From an uncultured Bacteroidales bacterium (GTDB taxonomy: Bacteria > Bacteroidota > Bacteroidia > Bacteroidales > JAUNSR01): DNA of 16,442 bases. Below are positions 1-7,148 of the stretch, one piece after another. Each line of letters begins with the position of its first letter. Positions within the stretch are counted from its first letter, which is position 1. The stretch covers positions 1 to 16,442 of the forward strand of contig CAMTOT010000019.1 in assembly GCA_947074165.1 (NCBI GenBank). The letters run 5' to 3'. The position numbers and the translations under genes were made by a program. The notes beneath the pieces are model-generated. The model had not been told where the DNA came from. It worked only from the letters and a program-made list of their open reading frames with translations, and searched no databases.

Positions 1-402
1 AAGTTTCTTTCGGCTGTAAAGCTTAACGGTACAGGTGGCTGGCAAAACTGGAATACATCCGACACGGAACTTTATCTCAATAAAGGAAAAAACAGAATAA
101 GAGTTGAAGCTTATACAGACGGATTCAATATGAATTGGTGGAAGATTAACTCTTTTCTAAGCGGAACAGGTACAGTAGAATCTGAAGTCAGTACTGTCAG
201 TTATTATAACGATAAAATATATTTTAATAACGAGGTAAAGAGAAGATATACTATAGAGCTGTTTGACATACGCGGAGCAAAAATCAGATCTGACTATACG
301 CATGATAACTATATAGAGGTAGGCAAATTAAATAAAGGAGTATATATAGTTACGTTGACATCAGATATAAAGAGTCTGAGTAGAAAGATAATAATCAGTT
401 AA
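1..402 (+). CDS. C-terminal part of a secreted CBM6-containing protein with T9SS-type sorting domain (5' truncated)
   Basis: The reading frame is open from base 1 to a TAA at 400-402, so this is the 3' end (133 residues) of a longer gene; the ATG at 130 is internal. Residues about 1-50 resemble the end of a family 6 carbohydrate-binding module: a TGGWQNW stretch with Trp14 and Trp17, then an ELYLNKGKNRIRVEA strand and the closing GFNMNWWKI, which in CBM6 proteins supplies ligand-binding Asn and aromatic residues. Residues about 58-133 resemble a type A T9SS C-terminal sorting domain (IELFDIRGAKI, then LNKGVYIVTL, ending KIIIS). The protein would be exported and released or attached at the cell surface. 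The catalytic part, if any, lies outside the window; a glycoside hydrolase such as GH16 would fit but cannot be seen. SusC starts 34 bases downstream with no terminator between, so they are probably co-transcribed. Confidence 0.75.
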   Translation, partial: KFLSAVKLNGTGGWQNWNTSDTELYLNKGKNRIRVEAYTDGFNMNWWKINSFLSGTGTVESEVSTVSYYNDKIYFNNEVKRRYTIELFDIRGAKIRSDYTHDNYIEVGKLNKGVYIVTLTSDIKSLSRKIIIS

Positions 403-436
403 TTAAATAAATACCTACTAAATATAAACACAAGTT

Positions 437-3400
437 ATGAAGAGAACACTATTAATACCATGGATTTTGCTTATCTGGATTATCCCGTATATGGGAATCC
501 TTGCTCAATCAACGCTTATAAAGGGGCTGGTTGTGGATGCGGAAGGATTGGAATTGCCCGGTGTGAATGTGATAATTAAAAATACCACCAAGGGAGTTAT
601 GACATCTATTGACGGGAAATACGCTATAACAGGTATATCGGAGAATGATTCTATTCAGTTTTCTTATTTGGGCTATAAGACTCAGGTTTTTAGAATTGGT
701 AACAGAGACGTACTTGATGTCATCATGCATGAAGCCACTACGGAACTTGCGGAATATCAGGTTGTGGCATTTCAGAAGCAGAAAAAAGAGAGTGTGATAG
801 GATCTGTTAATACGATTAATCCGAAAGAGCTGAAAATACCTTCTTCAAACCTTACTACAGCATTAGGAGGTAGAATGGCAGGAGTTATTTCTTATCAGAC
901 ATCCGGCGAGCCGGGAAAGGATAACGCTCAGTTCTTTATCCGGGGTGTAACTACATTCGGATATAAAAGCGATCCGCTTATCCTTATTGACGGTCTTGAG
1001 GTAACAACCGAGGACCTGGCACGTATCGAGCCTGACAATATTGAGAGTTTCTCTATTATGAAGGATGCTACGGCAACTGCTCTGTATGGATCGAGAGGCG
1101 CAAACGGGGTTATACTTGTGGTGACAAAGACCGGTAAGAAAGGAAAAATTAAAGTTTCAGCGCGTGTGGAAACATCTGTTTCAACGCCAACTAAGACTAA
1201 TAAATTTCTTGGCGGAGTAGATTATATGGAACTTTATAATCAGGCGCTTCGTACCCGCCAGCCTAACGCGCTTTTGTATTATTCGAAAGATAAAATAGAG
1301 GGTACAAGAAGAGGCCTCGATTCTCAGATTTATCCGAATGTAGATTGGTACAACGAACTGTTCAACGATTATGTACAGAATTATAAGGCCAATGTAAATA
1401 TGACCGGAGGTGGTGATATTGCTCAGTATTATCTTTCGGTAGCTTACACCAATGAAAAGGGGTTGCTTAAAGTTGATAATATGAACAACTTTAATAATAA
1501 TATTGATATACAGAGATATAATATCCGTGCCAATATTGACTTTAATCTTACAAAGACAACAAAAGCGGCAGTGAAATTTTATACTCTTCTCGATAAGTAT
1601 AACGGACCCGTTACTAATACAGAAGATATATTTTATCAGGTGATGCAGGCAAATCCTGTCAATTTTCCTAAGTATTATGAGAAGACAGGGGATATGCAAT
1701 ATCTGAAACACACTCTATTCGGAAATAAAGGAAATGGATCTTATCCTAACCCTTATGCAGATATGGTGAAAGGATATAAAGATAGATTCTCAAGCACTAC
1801 ACAAGCTCAGTTTCAGATAGAACAGGATCTTTCATTTATTACCAAAGGGCTAAACGCAAGAGCTCTCGCTTCTATAAATACTTATAGTGTAAATGAAAAT
1901 GCCAGATCGTTTTCTCCTTTCTTTTATTCAATGAGAGAGGTGGAGACAGAGCAGGGTATAGACCGTGCTTTGTATGTCATTTCAGAAGGTACTGAGTCGC
2001 TTAATGATCCGAGTGTATATAATTATACAAACAGCAGCAGTTATTTTGAAGCCGCGTTGCAATATAACAGACAGTTTGCCGACAAGCATGATATCGGTGG
2101 TTTGATTGTGGCTACAGCAAAAGAAGCACTAAATACTATCTCAGGAAATGCTCTCTCTACACTGCCTTCCCGTAATCTGGGACTTTCAGGACGTCTGACT
2201 TACGGCTTTGATTCACGATACTTTATAGAGGGTAACTTTGGTTACAATGGTTCCGAGAAATTTGCGAAATCACACAGATGGGGATTTTTCCCTTCCGCTG
2301 GTCTTGGCTGGGCTGTAAATAATGAGAGCTTCTATCCTTCCGGACTAAAGAACGTTATGCCTCAGTTGAAATTTAAAGCCACTTACGGGCTTGTAGGTAA
2401 TGACGCTATATCAGATCCATCAGATAGATTTTTTTACCTGTCTGACGTGAATACAAATACAGGTGATTACGGATTCAACTTCGGCTCGGTGTTTAATAAT
2501 TATACAAACGGATATGTCATAAACCGTTATGCTAACCCTGAGGTGGGCTGGGAGGTAGCTACCAAAGCTAACTATGGTGTTGAAATAGGACTGTTTGATA
2601 TGATTAATATTCAATGTGATTATTTTACCGAACATCGCCGCAATATCTATATGGGACGCGATTACATACCAGAATCAATGGGGCTTACCACAGGAATATC
2701 GAGTAATATAGGTGAAGCGAAATCATGGGGTGTAGATGGATCTTTAGACTTCAACTGGGTAATAAACAGAGACTGGTGGCTTACCTCAAGGTTTAATTAC
2801 ACTTTCGCGCGAAATAAATATGTACAGAACGGAGAACCTGAGTATAAATATAGCTACCTGAGTCGTATCGGACATTCAATAAATCAGCAGTGGGGATATG
2901 TGGCAGAGAGACTTTTTATTGATCAGGAGGATGTAAATAACTCTCCGGCTCAGTTTGGCAATTCGTCTGTAAACTCTGAATATATGCCTGGAGATATTAA
3001 ATATGTAGATATTAATAAAGACGGAAAAATTGATGAGGATGACCAGGTGCCTATCGGTTTCCCTACCGTGCCCGAGATTGTTTACGGATTTGGTATGTCT
3101 GCCGGATATAAAAACTTTGACTTTTCTTTCTTCTTTCAGGGAGCAGGCAATTCGTCTTTCTTTATCGAACCAGACAATATAGCTCCATTTATTAATGAAA
3201 GGAATGCGCTGAAAGTTATTGCCAATAATCACTGGTCGGACAATAATCCTGATCCGCACGCTTTCTGGCCGAGATTGTCGACAACGACTATTTCAAATAA
3301 CCAGAAACAATCTACATGGTGGTTACGCGACGGAAGTTATCTGCGTTTGAAAAGCGTGGAATTTGGTTATTCTCTTCCGACTAAAATCATTAAACCGGCA

Positions 3401-3547
3401 GGAATGGAGACTGTAAGAGTATATTTCTCAGGGACCAACCTGTTGTGCTTCAGTAAATTTGACATGTGGGATCCGGAGATGGGAGGAAAAGGTCTTGGTT
3501 ATCCGACTCAAAGAGTTATGAATATAGGACTGAATGTAGTTTTTTAA
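437..3547 (+). CDS. susC-like: SusC-like TonB-dependent outer-membrane glycan transporter
   Basis: A 1036-residue outer-membrane receptor of the SusC/RagA family, which imports oligosaccharides into the periplasm using TonB energy. Residues 1-24 form a signal peptide (hydrophobic run, cleavage after ILAQ). Residues about 27-100 are the carboxypeptidase-regulatory-like beta-sandwich (IKGLVVDAEGLELPGVNVII, SIDGKYAI, YLGYKT). Residues about 118-232 are the plug, with the family hallmarks LGGRMAGV, FFIRGVTTFG, PLILIDGLEV, IEPDNIESFSIMKDATATALYGSRGANGV in succession. The rest is the 22-strand barrel, ending in the aromatic strand NIGLNVVF expected for BAM insertion. Residues 858-869 form a DxNxDGxIDxxD calcium-loop-like motif. 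Length is usual for the family. The ATG at 437 gives a proper signal peptide; its leader is A-rich without a Shine-Dalgarno. SusD follows 31 bases later, as normal for this obligate pair. The exact glycan cannot be read from SusC alone. Confidence 0.97.
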   Translation: MKRTLLIPWILLIWIIPYMGILAQSTLIKGLVVDAEGLELPGVNVIIKNTTKGVMTSIDGKYAITGISENDSIQFSYLGYKTQVFRIGNRDVLDVIMHEATTELAEYQVVAFQKQKKESVIGSVNTINPKELKIPSSNLTTALGGRMAGVISYQTSGEPGKDNAQFFIRGVTTFGYKSDPLILIDGLEVTTEDLARIEPDNIESFSIMKDATATALYGSRGANGVILVVTKTGKKGKIKVSARVETSVSTPTKTNKFLGGVDYMELYNQALRTRQPNALLYYSKDKIEGTRRGLDSQIYPNVDWYNELFNDYVQNYKANVNMTGGGDIAQYYLSVAYTNEKGLLKVDNMNNFNNNIDIQRYNIRANIDFNLTKTTKAAVKFYTLLDKYNGPVTNTEDIFYQVMQANPVNFPKYYEKTGDMQYLKHTLFGNKGNGSYPNPYADMVKGYKDRFSSTTQAQFQIEQDLSFITKGLNARALASINTYSVNENARSFSPFFYSMREVETEQGIDRALYVISEGTESLNDPSVYNYTNSSSYFEAALQYNRQFADKHDIGGLIVATAKEALNTISGNALSTLPSRNLGLSGRLTYGFDSRYFIEGNFGYNGSEKFAKSHRWGFFPSAGLGWAVNNESFYPSGLKNVMPQLKFKATYGLVGNDAISDPSDRFFYLSDVNTNTGDYGFNFGSVFNNYTNGYVINRYANPEVGWEVATKANYGVEIGLFDMINIQCDYFTEHRRNIYMGRDYIPESMGLTTGISSNIGEAKSWGVDGSLDFNWVINRDWWLTSRFNYTFARNKYVQNGEPEYKYSYLSRIGHSINQQWGYVAERLFIDQEDVNNSPAQFGNSSVNSEYMPGDIKYVDINKDGKIDEDDQVPIGFPTVPEIVYGFGMSAGYKNFDFSFFFQGAGNSSFFIEPDNIAPFINERNALKVIANNHWSDNNPDPHAFWPRLSTTTISNNQKQSTWWLRDGSYLRLKSVEFGYSLPTKIIKPAGMETVRVYFSGTNLLCFSKFDMWDPEMGGKGLGYPTQRVMNIGLNVVF

Positions 3548-3578
3548 TCTACGTCTAATACTTATAAACGCAAATACA

Positions 3579-5492
3579 ATGAAAAATATTAAATATGCCC
3601 TGATACTTACGGCAGCTCTTATGTCAGGATGTTCAGATTATCTTGATGTTGTACCTGATAAGACACAAGAGATTGGTCTGATGTTTGAAAGACGTGAAAC
3701 AGCAATTAAAGCATTGGCATCATGTTATCATTTTATACCACAGCTTGACGGCGTATACTCTAATTACTCATTCGCCTCAGATGAAATGACAACACCGGTT
3801 TCTAAAGCAACCCCCGGGGTAAACATTATGAGGGGGAAACAAAATATCAGTGAGTCTATATTAGGTTATTGGTCTGACTACGATGGTCATAAATCATTAT
3901 TCAAGGCGATAAGATATTGTAATACATTTATAGAAAATATTGATGATGTAAGAGATATGACATCGCTGGAAAAAGGGCAATGGAAAGCAGAAGCAATATT
4001 TATGAAAGCTTATTATCACTTTCTTTTATTAGGACAATATGGTCCTGTGCCTATTACAGACGTAAATCTGCCGGTTGATGCCGGAGTAGATCAGGTAAGA
4101 GTAAAACGTCGTTCGGTAGATGAAGTTGTAGAGTACATTGTATCTACAATAGACCTTGCGTTGCCGAATCTAAAAGATCGGATAACCTCACCCAATGATA
4201 TGGGACGTATAGATCAGTTAATAGCCAAATCAATTAAGTCAAGAGTGCTTTTATACGCAGCAAGTCCATTGTTTAATGGTAATGCTCTGTTTTATGAGGA
4301 TTTTAAAGATAAATGGGGCAAACAACTTGTGAACACTACATATGACTCAGGTAAATGGAAAATGGCAGCGGATGCGGCTAAAGAGGCTATAGATTTTGCT
4401 TCCGCTTGCGGATTATCTCTCTACAATTACAAGGGTACCGTACCTACATGGGATACCCTTGATTATAAAATGCCGCAAATAAAGGCTCTTTACAACTACC
4501 GTTATATGATGGTAGATGGCTGGAACAGCGAACTGATATGGGGTAATTCCAATGTTGTATCCGGAGGAGACTGGCGGAAAATTCAGGCGGCGACAAATAT
4601 CATTAATCAGAATGTTTCTTCAACGGAAGCGGCATGGCAGTGGGCTGTCCCGACTTTCGACCAGGTGGAAGCGTATTATACCGCTAACGGGCTTCCTATT
4701 GATGAAGATCTGACATTTAAATATGATACCAGATATGAATGTAAAGGAATTGTCAGAGGACTGGATACACTTTACGCGATAAAGAATCAGGCTGTGCCGC
4801 ATCTGCACCTTGGTAGAGAACCCCGTTTCTATGCTTCAATAGCATTCGATAGAGGCTACTATCGCACATGGGGTGATAAGTGGGGGCTGAGTATGAGAAA
4901 AGGAGAACTTCACGGAAGAAAAGGTAGTTCGAATGACTATACAATAACCGGGTATCTTGTAAAAAAGCTTTGTCATCCATCATCCGAGGGATCTTCATAC
5001 GATAAACTTATAGACTATCCATGGCCGCTGATTCGTCTTGCGGAGCTTTATCTTAATTATGCCGAGGCACTTAATGAGTATTCAGGCCCTTCACAGGAGG
5101 TTTATGACGCACTTAATATAATTCGTGACAGAGCATATGTACCACACATAGAGGATGTCTGGTCAGATGCTTCTATTGCCAGAACACCCGGCAAGCATCT
5201 TACGAAAGATGGTTTACGCGACATAATACAACAAGAGCGCAGGATAGAACTTGCGTTTGAGGGAGAGAGAAATTATGATGTGCGTCGCTGGCTTCTTGCC
5301 GATAAATATTTCTCCGGTTCGGTTATGGGATGGATGGTAGATGAAGCAGACCGTAACAAGTTCTACAATAATAATAAAGGGCCGATACCTGTACAGCAGC
5401 GATCGTTTATTACACCTCGAGACTATCTGCACCCTATCAAATACGGTGAGATAACGGTGAACTCTAATCTTGTACAGAATCCGGGATGGTAA
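3579..5492 (+). CDS. susD-like: SusD-like surface glycan-binding lipoprotein (RagB/SusD family)
   Basis: A 637-residue lipoprotein that acts as the extracellular lid of the SusC transporter and binds the glycan. The N-terminus is a short signal with lipobox LMSGC, giving lipidated Cys18, followed by SDYLDVVPDK, the sequence typical of mature SusD proteins. The N-terminal half carries SusD tetratricopeptide-like helices (KAIRYCNTFIENIDDV; WKAEAIFMKAYYHFLLLGQYGPVPI around residues 130-155). The C-terminal half has the SusD/RagB domain hallmarks: WPLIRLAELYLNYAEALNEY around 481-500, then IIQQERRIELAFEGERNYDVRRW around 550-571, and a terminal HPIKYGEI...NPGW. Acidic residues just after the Cys fit surface display. 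It follows SusC by 31 bases and is followed by a lipoprotein gene after 24 bases. At 637 residues it is somewhat longer than the ~550-residue starch-binding prototype, within the family range. Confidence 0.96.
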   Translation: MKNIKYALILTAALMSGCSDYLDVVPDKTQEIGLMFERRETAIKALASCYHFIPQLDGVYSNYSFASDEMTTPVSKATPGVNIMRGKQNISESILGYWSDYDGHKSLFKAIRYCNTFIENIDDVRDMTSLEKGQWKAEAIFMKAYYHFLLLGQYGPVPITDVNLPVDAGVDQVRVKRRSVDEVVEYIVSTIDLALPNLKDRITSPNDMGRIDQLIAKSIKSRVLLYAASPLFNGNALFYEDFKDKWGKQLVNTTYDSGKWKMAADAAKEAIDFASACGLSLYNYKGTVPTWDTLDYKMPQIKALYNYRYMMVDGWNSELIWGNSNVVSGGDWRKIQAATNIINQNVSSTEAAWQWAVPTFDQVEAYYTANGLPIDEDLTFKYDTRYECKGIVRGLDTLYAIKNQAVPHLHLGREPRFYASIAFDRGYYRTWGDKWGLSMRKGELHGRKGSSNDYTITGYLVKKLCHPSSEGSSYDKLIDYPWPLIRLAELYLNYAEALNEYSGPSQEVYDALNIIRDRAYVPHIEDVWSDASIARTPGKHLTKDGLRDIIQQERRIELAFEGERNYDVRRWLLADKYFSGSVMGWMVDEADRNKFYNNNKGPIPVQQRSFITPRDYLHPIKYGEITVNSNLVQNPGW

Positions 5493-5516
5493 GTAAAACT
5501 ATAACTAAATATTTAT

Positions 5517-6737
5517 ATGAAAACAGTATATAATATAATATCATTTATCTGCCTTATTTGCTGTCTTTCCATCGCTTCTTGCAAAGAAGATGGAAATGAT
5601 AGTCAAGCACCGGATAAGGTTGAGTTTATATCTTATGAAAAGACAAGCGGTGGAGCAATAATACACTTTAAAGCTCCTGGAGATTCAGATTTACTTTTTA
5701 TAAAAGCTGAATACATAAACTCCGGAAACGAGAAGGTATTTAAGGTTTGCAGTGTATATGAAAATAAAATTGAAATAGACGGATTTTGTGATGAAGAGTC
5801 GCACACGGTTACTCTGTATGCCGTTGATGACAGTCAGAATCATTCAGATCCCGTATACGTAGATGTTATTCCGGGCAGATCTTATATATATATAATTCAG
5901 GATAATTTCGATATTGAAGTTATACTCGGAGGGATAAGAATAACATGGAATAATCCGGCTGCTAAAACAGTATTTGTTTATCTGAACTATACAGATGGCG
6001 TGAACAAGTATGAACGAATATTATCCTCTTCCAACTCTGAGGAGTCTTTCAATATAAGGGGTTTGGATGAAAAGAAATACTCATTCTCATTTTTAGTTGA
6101 AGATTTCAACGGAAATAAAACAAATGAAGTAGAAGCTGGTGAATTTACTCCGTTGCTGGAGCAAAAGATTGATAAATCAACATGGAGCGTGGTTAAATCT
6201 CTTTCGGTAAACGGTGATAAATATGAAGGTAAACTGGCTAATTTCTTCGACGATGTGATTGACACAAACAACGACGCGTCAGACAATAGCTATTTTGTAA
6301 TACACAGAGACGAGAACGGAGGTCAGCTAACATATCCTCTAAACATTGTAATTGATCTTGGCAAGAGCGCTGTACTATCAAGAGTTGTAATATGGCAAAG
6401 AGCTTTCTTTTATATAAGCGGAGATGAACCGGCTGCTAATAATTCATACGAGCAGTATTACCGGGAGGACAATATGAGAGCATTTGATCTGTACGGAAGC
6501 AATGACTCTAAGAACTGGACATACATAAGAAGTTGCGATATCGGTGACGGTAATCGTGACGCTGATGGAAATTTACCGGCTGACAGATTGCAGGAAGCTC
6601 TTGACGGTCATGAATTTGAACTTGAACAGATGTCGGGTCCATACAGATATATTAAAGTTGCCATTACATCTTCTTTTGGTAGTGAAACTCAGATATGTAG
6701 CTCGGAAATATCTCTTTACGGTCTTGATAATCAATAA
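5517..6737 (+). CDS. Surface glycan-binding lipoprotein with DUF4959-, DUF5126- and DUF5000-like domains
   Basis: A 406-residue lipoprotein, probably a surface glycan-binding protein (SGBP). The signal ends in lipobox SIASC (Cys22), directly followed by KED, close to the basic-plus-acidic export signal reported for surface lipoproteins of Bacteroidota. Three parts can be seen: residues about 25-118, an Ig/FnIII-like sandwich (APDKVEFISYEKTSGGAIIHFKAP, VTLYAVDDSQNHS); about 119-212, a second one (GGIRITWNNPAAK, YSFSFLVEDFNGNKT); and about 225-402, a discoidin-like (F5/8 type C) domain with NIVIDLGKSAVLSRVVIWQR, AFDLYGSNDSKNWTYI and YRYIKVAITSSF...SSEISLYG. That architecture matches the DUF4959-DUF5126-DUF5000 lipoproteins regularly encoded right behind susD. 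The domain assignment is from memory of the family and not from a profile search. It sits between SusD (24-base gap) and the short lipoprotein (9-base gap). No catalytic motif is visible. Confidence 0.85.
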   Translation: MKTVYNIISFICLICCLSIASCKEDGNDSQAPDKVEFISYEKTSGGAIIHFKAPGDSDLLFIKAEYINSGNEKVFKVCSVYENKIEIDGFCDEESHTVTLYAVDDSQNHSDPVYVDVIPGRSYIYIIQDNFDIEVILGGIRITWNNPAAKTVFVYLNYTDGVNKYERILSSSNSEESFNIRGLDEKKYSFSFLVEDFNGNKTNEVEAGEFTPLLEQKIDKSTWSVVKSLSVNGDKYEGKLANFFDDVIDTNNDASDNSYFVIHRDENGGQLTYPLNIVIDLGKSAVLSRVVIWQRAFFYISGDEPAANNSYEQYYREDNMRAFDLYGSNDSKNWTYIRSCDIGDGNRDADGNLPADRLQEALDGHEFELEQMSGPYRYIKVAITSSFGSETQICSSEISLYGLDNQ

Positions 6738-6746
6738 TAGTAAATT

Positions 6747-7127
6747 ATGAAAAGGATTATTTATATACTAATCGCTGGTCTGATTGTCACTTTACTGGGC
6801 TCATGCGAATCCATAGATTATAATTATGAGGAATACATGGAGAGTGTACAAAAATACTCTCCGAGAATAAAGAATCTTAAGGCAACTACAGATGTGGGTG
6901 TGATTAATCTGAAGTGGGATAACCCGGAAGGCGATCTTGCTGTAAAAATTAAAATTGATGCGGGAGGAGAGTATGTTGTGTTGTCTGACGAGATGATTTC
7001 AGAATATACATTTACCGATATGCCTGTGAAAGGTTACACAATATCGGTATACACAATTGATAAGTTTGGGAACCTTTCCGTACCACAGACTATCAACGCA
7101 TTTCCGGGAAGTAATAATGAATTATAG
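6747..7127 (+). CDS. Short lipoprotein with one Ig/FnIII-like domain, related to DUF4998-type SGBPs
   Basis: A 126-residue lipoprotein. The N-terminus MKRIIYILIAGLIV with lipobox LLGSC gives lipidated Cys20; the next residues ESIDYNYEEYMES are strongly acidic. Residues about 42-122 read as one all-beta domain: RIKNLKATTDVGVINLKWDN, then a strand pair, then GYTISVYTIDKFGNLSVPQ, like the first domain of DUF4998 proteins that commonly follow DUF5000 lipoproteins in PULs. Those relatives are, as I recall them, usually several hundred residues with a further C-terminal domain; here the frame stops cleanly at 7125-7127 and the next gene begins 21 bases later, so no remnant of a second domain could fit. 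It is probably a surface accessory or binding protein, but with one domain a binding role is uncertain. The domain relationship is inferred from resemblance only. Confidence 0.7.
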   Translation: MKRIIYILIAGLIVTLLGSCESIDYNYEEYMESVQKYSPRIKNLKATTDVGVINLKWDNPEGDLAVKIKIDAGGEYVVLSDEMISEYTFTDMPVKGYTISVYTIDKFGNLSVPQTINAFPGSNNEL

Positions 7128-7148
7128 TATTAACTAATTTATTTATCT

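Noticed and set aside
130..402. Complete 90-residue protein starting at the ATG at 130
   Set aside because: The same frame is open back to base 1 and encodes CBM6-like sequence, so the ATG is an internal Met (GFNMNWW).
1181..1711. Long antisense open frame (176 codons) opposite SusC
   Set aside because: The product is unlike any protein I know and rich in Ile, and it lies wholly opposite conserved SusC coding sequence; it is a shadow of the AT-rich codon use.
2876..3259. Second antisense open frame opposite SusC (127 codons)
   Set aside because: No signal peptide, domain or leader is seen, and it is fully explained as the reverse of the SusC barrel.
6544..6750. Plus-strand open frame overlapping the end of the DUF5000 lipoprotein gene
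   Set aside because: It is in another frame of a clear discoidin-like domain and its product has no recognisable features.
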